Shown here: one piece after another, positions 9,550 through 22,179 of the stretch
Position numbering within the stretch: position 1 is the stretch's first letter
Layout of the letters: each line of letters starts with the position of its first letter
Assembly: GCA_037127255.1 (NCBI GenBank)
Contig: JBANSL010000013.1
Location: 77,991,688 to 78,055,687, forward strand
From: Persicaria tinctoria
Taxonomy: Eukaryota > Streptophyta > Magnoliopsida > Caryophyllales > Polygonaceae
Length of the DNA stretch: 64,000 nt
Direction: 5' to 3'
The notes under the pieces: model-generated
Databases searched by the model: none
Seen by the model: only the letters and a program-made list of their open reading frames with translations
Told to the model about the DNA's origin: nothing
Made by a program: the position numbers and the translations under genes

Positions 9550-11630
9550 CGGTACGTACCTTGAAAAAAGAATTCCTCCAATGGCTCATAAATTTTGTCA
9601 CCCAATTTAGTGAATTGTTGCATCATTTGGTAGTTTAGTCTCAAAATGAAGTTGTCTTCCCTTTGGCAATGCAACATATGCTTCTTAACTTGTTTACACA
9701 AGCAACTTCCAGGTTGACTCAGGAGCTTAATGGCATACTTCTTCAACACGGGAAATTCGCCACCATATTTGTTCCATAATGTAACTATAACATCAGTTCA
9801 AAATCACTTTTAAGTATGTGAACTAGAGTTGTCAAAACCCAACCCACCTAAGATTTCTTTTTGAGCTCAACCCGAAAAATCGGTATTTTTTTGGGTCAAC
9901 TGGGTTTCTACCCAAATTGTTTGCAAAAAAATTCCAAAGTCATATTAGCGTAAGTTCAATAATGAATATATTATTAAAATTAATTGATTTATAATTATAT
10001 ATTATTAAAATTATTCACGGAAATTCCAATTTATTTCGTTTTTATAATGACAAGTACTCAATCTTTCTTTTTCAAATCAAATTTATATTTATTTGTATTG
10101 AATATTACTTCTTTCGATTGATAATATTTGATTTTTTATTTTTCAACATGTGTTTTAAAAAGATAAAAAAAAATCTATAAAATTTTAAAATAATTTTACA
10201 CTCATTAATTACTAATCGGTATGAAATAATTTCAAAAAATTAATTAAAACTTTGATATTTTAGAGAGCTTTAAGTTTTATTAAAAATCATGAGTAATTTA
10301 TAAAAATCAAGTATTTTAGAACATATATAGTATATAATTACAAGCTTTCGAACTTAAGATGACATCTTCTAACAAATATTAGACCCAAAAATAACGGGTC
10401 CAAATCCTCCGTCCCCGGATTTGTCCCCTTACCATGTCCCTCCTCACATCTTTTTTATATTCCTTTTATTTTAGTATTTAATTTAATTTTTATTTTATTT
10501 TTAATTGAGAGTTTGTGAGGAGGACGAGGGAGGGGGACAGAAGATTTCGCTCCAAATAGAACAACTTAACAACCACGTCTATCAAAATACGATATTTTAT
10601 AAGAAAGAAAAATTTGACAAACCCGAAATTGATTCGAGAAACCGGGTCAAATTCGGATTTACCCGAGACCCGTTTTACCCGAAACTCGAAATAATCCGAC
10701 CTGAATGACCTGATCAATCAAGGGACGGAATGCAATTAAACGAATAGTAAATTAGATTAGGAAATGTACACTAACCAGGATGGTTGTTTCTGCATTCGGC
10801 GGTTGAACTTGAAAGCCCTGCAAATGGATTGTTAGCCCTTCAATTCTGTGTGTAAAACTTGTTAATCTTCTTTTCGAAAAACCACTCTCAAACAATACTC
10901 TTTTATTATTGTTGTATCAAGGCCTCCTTCTATTGCCTTGCTAGCATAAACAGGGCTCAAATAGGCAGCAACTTTCTGGATAGGATGTACATTATCATCA
11001 AGGCATTTCAAGATCTTATGATACTTGGAATCGCCCTGATCGTTGTAAGGCTTCAAGGCATGTTTGGCTTTATCTATTGCAACTTGTAAGTAGCCGGAAG
11101 TCGGAGCCAACGTGTCCACAACATCAATAATCCGAAACAAAGGGGTTAGAGCTTCTAGTAGCTCTTTCCCATCGGACCAAAACTCATTGTCGTTGATGAT
11201 TTCTCTAACAACAATGTCCACATGAGATACCCTCTGGATAATACAATAGCCATGCTTTGATTTCATCTTCGAGGTGGACTATTGATCCGAGGCGTGTAAA
11301 TGAGCTCCTGGGTGTAGCATCTGCATCTTTTTCAACCATTAACTTCCTCCAACCCTTGCACCGATGTGAAAGCTCATCTGAGTCGAGCATGTAGTGGTAC
11401 ACCTTTTCTGATTTCTGTATCAAGTCATGAACCCACCGTGTTTCGCTACAAATTATCGCCCATAGCTGCTGAACTTTTTCTCGGATGCAATGGTGAGGAA
11501 TGCCATGATGATCACCAACATCGTATTCACGATTTCCACGAAAAGCTCTGATTTTCCACCCCCTCCTTAGTAGTTTTCTGGTGTTCTGGGTCTCTGATAA
11601 TGGTTCTCCGGCAGGGAGGGTTGTGCTCAA
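9550..11630 (-). pseudogene. hAT-superfamily transposase remnant
   Basis: Three decayed pieces lie in order on the minus strand. The first is 11630-11267, with a block resembling the DUF659-hAT linker (TRLGSIVHLEDEIKAW). The second is 11266-10862, with DNEFWSDGKELLEALTPLFR, PTSGYLQVAIDKAKHAL and HPIQKVAAYLSPVY, the DUF659-associated central region. The third is about 9790-9600, with WNKYGGEFPVLKKYAIKLL followed by SQPGSCLCKQ, matching the hAT C-terminal dimerisation region. Frames change and stops interrupt between the pieces. The 1-kb gap at 9790-10860 is AT-rich and may be intron or insertion. This was a DNA transposase; no terminal repeats were located. It is a relic. Confidence 0.7.
9800..10860. 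other. AT-rich spacer within the hAT remnant
   Basis: No gene was seen. Positions 10410-10545 contain a loose inverted pair of purine/pyrimidine-rich tracts (CCTCCGTCCCC and GACGAGGGAGGGGG). Positions 9830-9915 and 10620-10715 share ACCCGA-type motifs resembling MITE interiors, but I could not fix element ends. Confidence 0.4.
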
Positions 11631-12414
11631 CCTAGGTGTTGCACTTCCTTCTGGTGCCTTGTTTCTTTACATGCAAACACTAACCCTCAAATTTTACCCA
11701 CCAAATCTCACAACAAATCCAGCTACCCCAAACCCTATCCTTCTGAGATCCACAACTGGATCTGGCCAAACCAGGCCAATAGCAAAGTCCCAGTGACTCT
11801 TGCTGAACATAACAATCAACATTACAACCTTTGTGGGGATTCCTCGGTTCCCATAGTCCACAACTCTATGTTTACACTTTGTAGAAGGGGCTCCCTCCTC
11901 TCCTATAAAATTAAAAACCTAATCTTCAATATATACCAGCTATACTTGGGTTACCAAGGCTAATCTTTACTCCAATTGTCTAGATAATCCTTCTATTAAG
12001 GCTAATTGCAGGTGTCATAATGAGCATGCATAGGAACTCTATGGACAACTGGAGGCGGTTAGGAGGCGGTTTATTGCCGTTCTCTTGATCCCTGAGCTCA
12101 ACCAACCTATGAGGAAGCAACCACTGGAGGTTAACCAAGAAAAGAAGCAAACATTCTATAGTAAACTGAACTTGGACACTTACCCAGGAAATCCTCAAGA
12201 GGCATGCAACATCTCCAAGGCTAAATGTATGATTGTTCCTAGTAAATTGATCCTGTCTAAGCATTTAGTTCTGATTAAACACAAAAGAAAGATTTTTCAA
12301 ATTCCTATTACTTCCATGACAGAATGTGCTATAAATACTCATCTCTGTAATATTAATATGCACGCCCTCCTCTCTTCTCTTCTCACTTTCACTAAGATTG
12401 CCTACTTTGTCACC

Positions 12415-13934
12415 ATGGATCAACAAGCCTCTTATGTTGAAGCCCTCATCAATACCACGAGACAAGGTATCACTTTTAATCCTGTCCCCAACGAATCTCA
12501 TCCTTCTGAACCTCTTACTGGTGAGAATCAGAATGCCACTCTGAATGATGTTGACCACCAAAACCCCCAATCCATTCCTATAAACTCAACCCCCGCTGAT
12601 CAGAATCCTAACTCCCTTTTCATCTCTGATCCCTACACTATCCCTGGTATTAGGGATCTCCACCACAAGCTCACTGATTTCAGTCTTGTGGGGAGGTTTG
12701 TCCAGCGCCCTGTCGACATCAAACTTGTAGCTGGGAAACTCAAAGGTGAATGGAAGAACCTGAAAGGCACCTGGGCGGTTGACACTATTGGCAATGACTG
12801 GTTTATTTTCCGGTTTGCCAATAGAGAAGACCGAGCCATTGCATGGTCCAACATGCCTTATCATGTTCAAGGTACCCTCTTAGCTCTTTACCCCTGGTCA
12901 GACAACTTCAACCCGATGGAAGAAGACACCACCAGTGCAGATATGTGGATCAGGATTCCATCATTGCCTCACCAGTTTTATACTGCTGAAGCAATCTCCC
13001 ACATCCTTTGTGCTGGAGGTGTTGGATCTCTTATCATGATTGATCAAGTCTCAAATGTCAGGAACAAGCTCAGGTTTGCTCGTGTCTGTGTCAATGTCTC
13101 TCTCTTTTAACCACTCTTACTACCTTTGTGACTGTGAGAAAATCCAAAACTGAAACCATTAGACTTAGGATTTGGTATGAAGATTTTTCTGATGATTGTG
13201 GCTGCTGTGGTGGATATGATCATCACTATGATCAATGTCCCTTGAATGCACCAAGGCCAAGGAAAATCAATCTTATCCTTGAAGATAATCCTAATGTTGA
13301 TTTGCTAGCCCCTGTTCAAGCTCATGTTCAAAATCCCATCCCCAATGACAATCGTGTTTTTACCACTGCTAGTGCCTTCACCTCTTACACCCAAGCTCAT
13401 GAATTCAACATCTCCCAAAGCATGATCCCTAGGTCTGGAGATTTTGGCCTTCTCCCCGTCAATATGCCTACTATCTACAATCCCAAGTCTGCTACTCAGT
13501 CTCTGGCTATGCCTTCTTACCCCAATGAGCTCATATCTCACCTGATTAACTTGAATAATGCTCATGTGGCTAAACTCACTGGTGAGTCCTCCACTCCTCC
13601 CTTTACCATTGCTCCATCCATCCTTCACACTATCTTGTCCTCTACCAACACAAACTCTATCACCATTCCTGTCCAAGTTGAGAACACCGATGATCTGATG
13701 GCTAAGACTAAGGGTAAAGGCAAGATGATAGACTCAGGAAATGATACTGATGACTCCTACCACTCTTTGAGATCTGACACCTCTGTTGTGAGAAAGATGG
13801 GAGGCATTGTCATCCATCAGGATGATGATGATGCTACCATGAACATCTCTGAGCAAGCTAAACGCAAGGATGAAGATGAAAACAATGAAGCCTCCTCCCA
13901 TGCCAACAAGAAGTCCAGGAAGAAGAAGAATTAG
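12415..13934 (+). pseudogene. LINE1 ORF1 (RNA-binding protein), frameshifted
   Basis: The chosen start is ATG 12415 in context CACCATGG (MDQQASYVEAL); the same frame is open further upstream without support. The N-terminal part holds the DUF4283 domain typical of plant L1 ORF1 (SLVGRFVQRPVDIKLVAGKL, WFIFRFANREDRAIAW). The frame stops at 13108-13110 inside ARVCVNVSLF and resumes one base off from about 13107. The downstream part contains a zinc knuckle (CGCCGGYDHHYDQC) and a charged tail ending in a lysine-rich run. The product would coat LINE RNA. Confidence 0.85.
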
Positions 13935-14693
13935 TCTTGATAGGTGGTATTAAGGATCTTTCTGTCTGGAAGCTGTGCAACAATGATGCTAAGATTATCT
14001 TTTCCTATGTTATTATCTTTTGCTATGCTAGTACTTGTACTTTTGAAACTTCAGTTGGTTGGTCTTTTGTGATATGGTTGTACCCTCAGAACTGGCTAGG
14101 CATCCATGGTGGTTTGCCTGCTCCTAGAATCTGCTCCCCCATATTTTCCAATGTTGATGGGGACAGTTTTAGGAACACCTCTATCTATAATCTTATGCTT
14201 AATCATATAAATGCTTTTATTTTCATACTTACTATTACTACTGGATCTCTTTTCTCTTTACTTGTTACTTGGAAATAGGCTTCACTGGAGTTATACTGAG
14301 AGGTGATCCAGGTTGCAGTAGCAACAGAACCATGCAAACTCAAGGTATGTTCTTTACTAGAACTCCAACAAAACTTTGGTTGAGCCCCATATCTTTACCT
14401 TCGGGTGAAGTGGTGGCAAACCACCCCAACCTTACACATCAACACTTCATCCAAACCTTCAATCATAAACATTTTATCCAGCATCAACAAGCAGGATATT
14501 ATACTAAAACAAAATTGCAAAGAAATCAACAAATCGAGCAGTTAAAGACAGTGCTTAGTGATTCTACAATAACAAAGATTGGTCTTGACTAATGACTGGT
14601 ATGTGGGGAGGCAAGATCTCATGCATACTATAGACACCAAGGCTAAACCTCAAATCTGTACCAGCCTAACAGGCGAAAATCACAATTATACTT

Positions 14694-17600
14694 ATGATTA
14701 AGATTGGATATTGGAATATTAGGGGGTCTAGACGCCCCCTCCTTCTCCAAGAAATCAATCAACTCAGATGTAACAATTGTCTGGATATCTTAGCCATCTC
14801 TTAAACGAAAACAGAAGAAGCACCTATCGAAGCTCAAATAAGAAGTACAGGTTTCCATCAAGCTCTATCGATAAGTTCAGTTGGCCACAAGGGTGGTATC
14901 TGGATCCTATATAAAAATAGCCTTATTCTAAAAAAAATGCAATGTTTAGAATCTGGTAAAAGATTTTACATGATTCAAGTAACTGTTGAAAGCTTCACAT
15001 TAGTTTTACTCTTTATCTACGCACCCTCTGTAGAACAAGAAAAATATGAATTCTGTCAAGAAATCTTCACAGCTGTAAACAAATACAACCTTCCAGTCTT
15101 AATCATTGGAGATCTAAATGATATAGAGAAGGATACAGAAAAGATTAGAGGTAATCATCCAGCTATAACAAGATTTAGAAGGATACTCAGTATAAAACAA
15201 GAGCTTAATCTACACACTCTCCCTTACATCGGTTCCACCTTTACATGGAGGAAAAGTAAATCAACTACAAACAACACCTACAAGAGATTAGATAGAGTTC
15301 TAGCTCAGCAAGAGATTGTTACTAAATTCAGCAATTTAAGAGTTCAACATCATTCCTTTTCCTCTTCGGACCATTGCCCAATTACATTTTCACCAGGAAC
15401 AAAAGATCAAAAAAAAGGGTCACCATTTAGATTTGAGATGGCTTGGTCTCTACCCTAAAATGAATGAAATAACTACAAAAGTAATTGGCGTAATAAATTT
15501 CATGGCTCTCAAGCCTATAATTTTATGAAAAAACAACAACGGTTAAAAAATAATATAAAAAACTGGTCCAAAAACCAAAATAATAATTGCAAAAATTAGA
15601 ACCAGAAATTCTAGATTTACAAAAGCTACTTCCCTGGGGTTCCCTAACAGCAAGCCAAAAAGCACAACTAGCTAATCTTGAAAATAAAAAGAAGAAAATG
15701 CTAGAATTTAACTATAAATTCTGGAAGCAAAGAGCAAGAATTAAACATATACACTTAACAGATAAAAAACACAAAGTACTTTCAAATCAATGCAAAAATA
15801 AGGAATTTTAAGAGGGCCATGAACTCATTTACCACCAAGCAAGGTCAGGTCATAACTAATCAGCAAGATATAACAGATAAAATTACGGAGGAAATGGCTA
15901 AAAGATTTATTGGGAAACAACAAAGGAAAATTACAAGTGATGAAATTAGAAATATCCAACCACAAATTACAACAGAGGAAAATCAACAACTGATAAAAAA
16001 TCCAACAAATGCAGAAATTAAAAATACATTAATGAACATGGCAGAAGATAAGTCCCCGAGTCCTGATGGATTTCCTCCAGAATTTTATATAAAATACTAG
16101 AATATTGTGGGGTCTTCCTTCTGTAAAACAATTAAAGCATTCTTTCATTCAGGCAGCATTCTAAAACAAATTAACCAGACTTTTATAGCCTTAATTCCTA
16201 AAGTAGAAGATCCACAAAATATCAATAACTATAGACCTATAAGTCTCTGTAACACGGTGCATAAAGTAATAGCAAATTTTTTAGCAAATAGAATAAAACC
16301 AATTCTTCCGAAAATAATAAGCCCCATTCAAGTTCTTTTATAAAAGGAAGATCGATACAAGACAATACCCTAATAGCTCATGAAGTATTTCATACCTTTA
16401 ATAAACAAAAGGGCAAAAAAGGATGGATGACTTTAAAACTAGACATGGAAAAGGCATGCGATAAAATTAATTGGTCATACATAGAAGCAATCTTAAAAAA
16501 GATGGGATTTCATCCAACTTGGATCAATTGGACCATGAAATACATTACTATCACAACATTTTCAATATTAGTTAACAATTCGGCTGGTAAACAATTCAAG
16601 CCAAACAGAGGAATCAGACAAGGTGACCCCTTAGCCCCTTACATATTTGTAACAGTAATGGAAAATCTGGCAAGAGAACTACATCAAGAAGCAATGAAGG
16701 AAGATGCCCTTGTGGGCATCAATTTAACTAAACATGGAACTCCTATACCCTTCCTCACATTTGCAGATGATACTATAATTTTTTCAAAAGCTTCCCATAT
16801 GAGTCTGCATACTATCCAAAACTCACTAAACAACTTCTCTAACTATTCTGGATTAACAATAAACTATAGTAAAAGCTCTATCGAGTTCTCAAAAAATATG
16901 AATCCAACATTAGCTACATCCTTTGCCACCCAAATGCGTATTCCCATATCTCAAACAATTGAGAAATACCTAGGAACCCCTCTAGTCAATGGCAGAGTAA
17001 AAAACTGTGTTTTTGAAGATGCCATACAAAATTTAAAGAAACAATTCTCAAATTGGAAATCCTCCTCCATATCTCAAGCAGGAAGAGCCATATTAATCCA
17101 ATCAAATCTGAGCTCAAAGACAAATTATCTAATGCAGAACTTTCTACTTCCAAAAGGAATACTTAACCAAATAGATCAAATTAACAAGAATTTCTTTTGG
17201 AACAAATTACAATCTGAAAGATATACACCACTAATAAGTTGGGACTCTATATGTCAACCAAAAAAGGAAGGAGGACTTGGAATAAGAAAAGCGGAGTCCC
17301 TTAACGAAGGACTACAGATGAAACTTCTCTGGAAAATTTATACAGACCAAAATAGCACGCGGGTATAAATGAAAGGGACACACAAAATACATCCTGGCAA
17401 TTTGGGAGACTTCTATCTTTAAGAGAAAACTTCAATTTAGGTCTCCAATGGCTAATTGGCAATGGAGAACAAATAAATGTATGGAGGGATCCGTGGCTTG
17501 ACAGAGCTAATTTAAACCAATACCAAAATTCGGAAGATCCAAATCTCAAAGTATCCCAACTAATAAATAACCAGAAACAATGGAATATGACACTACTACA

Positions 17601-18640
17601 TAGAATCTTCCCAAATCATATTGTTGATCAAATAATACAAATTAAAATACCCCCTTGGGACACCAATGACAAATTAATCTGGAAATTTGAAAAGGATGGT
17701 AGATTCTCAACTAAACCCACAATGTATATAGACTTTAATAGTAACAGCAGAAACACAGATGATCTCAAATGGATTTGGAACCTTGATTTACCACCAAGGA
17801 TCAAGAACCTTATATGGAAGCCAATGATTGACGGATTACCCACAACCCAAAGATTAAATAAACACTTCAATAGAGTGCCAGCACAATGCTCACTTTGTAA
17901 TTGTGAAGATGAGAATGCTACACATTTATTTATCAATTGTAACTTTGCTAAAAAACTTATCCAAAACTATGAAATTGCATGTGACAAAACCCTACTATAC
18001 ATAGAAGATTATAATGAAGATATTATTGACATTCTTCATTTAAAAAAAATGAATAAATCTACAATAAAAGAATTAGGCGCAAACAATTTGGGACACCAGA
18101 AACAATGTAATCTTTAAAAATAAAAATCCTAATTCAACAATCAATCTAGCCTTTGAAGTAACCTCAAATATAAAATGCTGGAATTCGGAAACAGAGATGG
18201 AAAATAAACCAACCACATGAATCACCAATAGAAGAAAAATCAAGTGGACTAAACCCCCGAGCAATATCTATAAAATTAATATAGATTGCTCGGTTAAGCC
18301 CACGGGTTCTTGCCAAGTGGGAGGAGTCATTCGTGACTCGGAGAGCAGTTTATTAGATGTATTCTTTCAAAATACATCAAAAGGTTCGATCTTACAGACA
18401 GAGGCAGAAGCAGTCATTGTAGGCATGCAACATGCAACAAGCAGAGGAATTCAGAAGGCTATCTTTGAAAGTGATAATCAGACTATCATCAAGGCAATAA
18501 ACAAGGAAATCAATACTCCATGGGAAGTCATCCATCAAGTTGAGAAGATTATGATTATGGCTCAAGAGTTCGACTTTATACAGTTTAGACATTGTTATAG
18601 ATCGAGAAGCCAACTATGTAGCCGACTTCATAGCTAGAAA
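14694..18640 (+). pseudogene. LINE1 ORF2: endonuclease, reverse transcriptase, RNase H
   Basis: It starts at ATG 14694 with MIKIGYWNIRGS, the APE-type endonuclease opening. Endonuclease motifs follow (IIGDLND, FTWRK, SSSDHCPI). The reverse transcriptase is split over several frames and carries FADD at 16760-16771. A zf-RVT domain (WIWNLDLPPRIKNLIWK, CSLCN) and a plant-type RNase H (GGVIRDSESSL, TEAEAVIVGM) follow. At least five in-frame stops or frame changes are visible (for example near 14800, 15458, 16100, 16343 and 17368). It is a dead copy. Confidence 0.88.
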
Positions 18641-18900
18641 ATGTATCGACTGTATTAGATCCACATCTCCTCTTACTAAGGAGTTGTACTCCATCATCCT
18701 TAGGGATGATCCTGTTAGTTTGTTACGTCTTTCAATTCGTAGCAAACTCCAACTGTTTGCATACTGTAAAAAAAGTATGTGGAATGTAAATATATATATT
18801 TTTAAAAAAATTTAAATTAAAATTATACCTGAAATAATTTAGTTGTGCACCGTGGGGTACACCGTGAGGTGTAGCAGATCCAGACTCCCTTGGTTGGCAT

Positions 18901-19291
18901 TAGGGTTGTTATTCGAGCCGAACGAACCGAGTATTGCTTATTCATATTCAGTTCATTTAGCGTATGAACGAGCTCGAGCCGAGCCTAAATTTTGCCTCGA
19001 GCTTAAAAATGTGCTCATACTCAGCTCGTTTAGGAAATGAACGAGCTCGAGCCGAACTTTTTTCGAGTTTTAAGCAGTTCTACTTGCTCATTATACAATA
19101 ATTTAAAGGAAATTTTAGAAATTCAACAAAATTCGAGCTATTCGAGCTTAATTCAAACAAGCCGAGCTTTGGATTGAACTTAAAAATATGTTTATACTCG
19201 TTTAGTTTAAAAAATGAACGAGCTCGAACCTAGTTTTTACCGAGCGAGTACGAGTCAAATTCGAGCTACTCGGGTTCACATAATAACTCTA
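18901..19291. mobile_element. hAT-type non-autonomous element with 8-bp duplication
   Basis: A 391-bp element with ends TAGGGTTGTTATTCGAGC and its approximate complement ending TAATAACTCTA. It is flanked by perfect 8-bp repeats GTTGGCAT at 18893-18900 and 19292-19299. The interior repeats GAACGAGCTCGAGCCGA motifs. The 8-bp duplication and TAG ends fit hAT elements. It has no gene. One end of the same insertion survives at 7518 beside NLR1. Confidence 0.88.
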
Positions 19292-19540
19292 GTTGGCATT
19301 TTATTGGGTATCCAATTAGAGATAAAAAAATCTTCTTCAATCCCTAAGTTCTCTTTATCATAGGCTGAATTTTAGGTATGTTGCTCTCTCATCTTTGAAC
19401 TCATTTTTTCTCCTAACGCTATATGTTGCAATTGCATAGCTTAATTTATAGTGAAAATATAAAAGATTAGTGGTGGATGCATCCCTTGATTCCCTTCCCT
19501 TCTGTAACATACTCCATTATAAAAGTGTTAATATGTCAAG

Positions 19541-19695
19541 TGTTATGAGATTATCTTTTATTATTATATTAGGTATGGATAAACACTAAGAATCCCTAGT
19601 TCTCTATGTAAACTCCTATATAAAGGGTCCTTCAGACCCCCAATAACACATCAATTCATTCTCTACTTCTCTTCTCTACTCTCTCTATTATCACA
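19541..19695 (+). repeat. Copia 5' LTR
   Basis: A 155-bp repeat, TGTTATGAG...TATTATCACA. It contains a TATA-like CTATATAAAGGG at about 19615, the probable promoter, and CT-rich sequence before its end. Confidence 0.95.
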
Positions 19696-19890
19696 CGTTA
19701 TCAGCACGAGTTGCTCCAAGGAGGAAAAAGGTATAATAACGATCGAATCGATCTCGATCCCTTCTCTTCTTCTAAACCCTTCTAACCTACCTAGTTGATT
19801 CAACATGTTCCCTATACATGTATGATGATGGCTTCGGTAGCATATATCTTTTTATACACTTATTCGTTTCATTGTTCTATTTATTTATCG

Positions 19891-20220
19891 TTATCCCCTG
19901 AAGTGGATATAAACCAATTTCGACCCTGAAGTGTTGAATTAATCAAAATTTTCATATCCCATGAAGTGGATATAAACCAATTTCGACCCTGAAGTGTTGA
20001 ATTAATCAAAATTTTCATATCCCCTGAAGTGGATATAAACCAATTTCGACCCTGAAGTGTTGAATTAATCAAAATTTTCATATCCCCTGAAGTGGATATA
20101 AACTAATTTTGACCCTGAAGTTTTGAATTAATCAAAAGTTTTCATATCCCATGAAGTGGATATAAACTAATTTGTCAATTCCTAAAGTGTTTGATTAATC
20201 TACCGTATCCCCTGAAGCAG
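19891..20220 (+). repeat. 63-bp tandem array in the Copia leader
   Basis: About five units start with CTGAAGTGGATATAAAC. The GAAGTGGA block recurs at 19900, 19963, 20026, 20089 and 20153, a period of 63 (last 64) bp. Each unit also holds a second CTGAAGTG sub-repeat. The array is non-coding and lies between LTR and gag in the leader RNA. Confidence 0.95.
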
Positions 20221-20446
20221 ATGCTATTATTTTTAATACACTTCAGTTATATTTGTTATATCGATTACGTCATTTGGTTGATCACTAATCGATCACTAAT
20301 CGATTACTGCATTCGATTACTTCTCGGAATGCCCCTAGAAGAGGAAAGGGTTGATTACTATTTTCTTTGAACATACGGCAAATTTTGATTACTATTTGTT
20401 TTGAATATACGACACTTTACAAATCGATCGATATATATACGTTCCG

Positions 20447-20555
20447 GCTATATACACCGCAAATCATGCACGTCCTTAAGGACGTGCATGATTAAAAGGC
20501 TTGCACGTCCTTAAGGACGTGCAATATTAACCTTGTGATTTGCGGTGTATATAGC
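20447..20555. repeat. Fold-back element with nested palindromes
   Basis: A 109-bp segment bounded by perfect 20-bp inverted repeats (GCTATATACACCGCAAATCA and its complement). Inside are two identical 22-bp perfect palindromes, TGCACGTCC-TTAAGGACGTGCA, at 20467-20488 and 20502-20523. It probably is a tiny MITE nested in the Copia leader. No clean target duplication was found. Confidence 0.85.
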
Positions 20556-20650
20556 AACACCCTATATATAATATATTACAAATCGGCATTCAGTTTACAA
20601 ATCAATAAGGCAAATTTTGTATATACGGCAAATTGAATATGTGCATACGG

Positions 20651-20769
<119 letters not shown>

Positions 20770-20912
20770 AAACACGGCATATATTTTATAAACTTGGCAT
20801 ATATATTTATTTATTGCGGCATATACATATATTTTTGGATGGAATTATACACGTACATATATACGGCATTCATACCTGCATCTTGTAATTATATTTTTAT
20901 TTTTTATTATAG

Positions 20913-21977
20913 ATGTCGAATCTCACAAGATTGGAGTTTATCGCACTTGATGTTTCCGGAAGAAACTATCTAACATGGGTGTTAGATGCGGAACTCCACC
21001 TGGATAGCCAGAATTTGAAAAATACGATCATTGAAAAATCGGACTCATCCCCGCAGGATAAGGCCAAGGCAATGATCATGCTCCGTCACCATCTTCATGA
21101 GAGCCTGAAAGCTCAATACTTGACTGTGAAGGATCCCTCCGAGCTCTGGAAGAGTTTGAAGGATCGCTTCAATCATCAGAAAACGGTAATTCTACCCAAG
21201 GCGAGGTATGAATGGTCTCAATTGAGACTTCAGGATTTCAAGAGTGTCTCTGATTACAACTCTGCAATGTATCGGATTACTTCCACATTGGAACTTTGTA
21301 GAGAAACTATAACTGATGATCAAATGCTAGAGAAAACATACTCCACATTTCATGCAACTAACTTGGTACTCCAGCAGCAGTACAGGGAGAAAGGGTACAA
21401 GACTTATCCAGCACTCATATCTTGCTTACTTTTAGCTGAAGAGAACAATCAGCTGCTCATGAATAACCACCAAAGTCGGCCCACTGGTTCAGCACCACCT
21501 CCTGACCAGTCTCAAATGCCTGAAGCAAATGCTACCTCCTACAGAAGAGGTGGTGGCCGAGGTCGAGGCCGTGGGCGAGGTCGTGGTCGTGGTCGCGGTC
21601 GTCATGGACAAAACCAAGGAAACCACCATACATGGGTCAATCCTAATATCCAGAAGAATGTCGGGAACAAACCCAAAAAGCAAGAGAAAGTTGCACCGAA
21701 AGGAGATAGTCCATGCCATAGATGTGGAGCCCCTGGCCATTGGTCTCGTACCTGTCGTACGTCCAACCACCTCGTGACATTATATCAAAACTCCTTGAAG
21801 GCCAAGGGAAAAGGAGTAGAGACAAACTTTGCTGATGTTGATTTCTTTGAGGGACTTCAGGATACCCATCTCGAGGTCACCAATTTCTTACAGCAAAGTG
21901 AAGATGGCAATTTTTTGCCTGACGTTAACTCAAATGCGCTTGCTCTCCAGGGAGATGCCGACTATTTCATCAATTGA
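20913..21977 (+). CDS. Copia Gag polyprotein
   Basis: A 354-residue nucleocapsid protein starting [13 protein letters not shown]2-type gag domain occupies about 20-180 ([39 protein letters not shown]). An Arg/Gly-rich run ([12 protein letters not shown]) is near residue 210, and a CCHC zinc knuckle ([14 protein letters not shown]) lies at 21714-21755. It packages element RNA in virus-like particles. The frame ends at TGA 21975-21977 and is not continuous with protease. Confidence 0.93.
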   Translation: MSNLTRLEFIALDVSGRNYLTWVLDAELHLDSQNLKNTIIEKSDSSPQDKAKAMIMLRHHLHESLKAQYLTVKDPSELWKSLKDRFNHQKTVILPKARYEWSQLRLQDFKSVSDYNSAMYRITSTLELCRETITDDQMLEKTYSTFHATNLVLQQQYREKGYKTYPALISCLLLAEENNQLLMNNHQSRPTGSAPPPDQSQMPEANATSYRRGGGRGRGRGRGRGRGRGRHGQNQGNHHTWVNPNIQKNVGNKPKKQEKVAPKGDSPCHRCGAPGHWSRTCRTSNHLVTLYQNSLKAKGKGVETNFADVDFFEGLQDTHLEVTNFLQQSEDGNFLPDVNSNALALQGDADYFIN

Positions 21978-22179
21978 ATTTATATCTTTTCAGTTTAGCA
22001 TTCAATTTCTTTCAGCATTGCTTTGAACTATTTTCGGATTAGGTTTGCTTGTTTTGCTAGGGTTTTGAACTATTTCGGACTGTTTTTTGGTTGTTTGGTT
22101 AAGTTTTTGAACTTTTGCATGCTTATTTATTACATTTGGTATTGTCTTATTTATATATGCTTGCTTGCTTTTATATAGA
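21978..22179 (+). other. T-rich spacer between gag and protease
   Basis: About 200 bases of T-rich, stop-filled sequence ending TTTATATAG just before the protease ATG at 22180. It has the look of an intron 3' end, but no convincing donor in gag was identified. Confidence 0.5.

Larger units (their letters stand above)
11640..18790 (+). mobile_element. L1-type LINE, old and broken (LINE1)
   Basis: A full-length-looking plant L1 retrotransposon with a 5' leader (about 11640-12414), ORF1 (12415-13934), a long spacer (13935-14693) and ORF2 (14694-18640). The 3' end is near 18790, after short A runs. Many stops and frameshifts in ORF2 show it is inactive. The proteins resemble those of LINE2 (30145-37812), so both belong to one lineage. 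Exact ends and target duplication could not be fixed. Confidence 0.85.

Noticed and set aside
9300..9749. 149-residue minus-strand frame
   Set aside because: It is a chimaera of the hAT C-terminal remnant and the LINE-like insertion.
19891..20220. Regular repeats that might be read as a CRISPR array
   Set aside because: Units are contiguous 63-bp copies without unique spacers and lie in a plant Copia leader.
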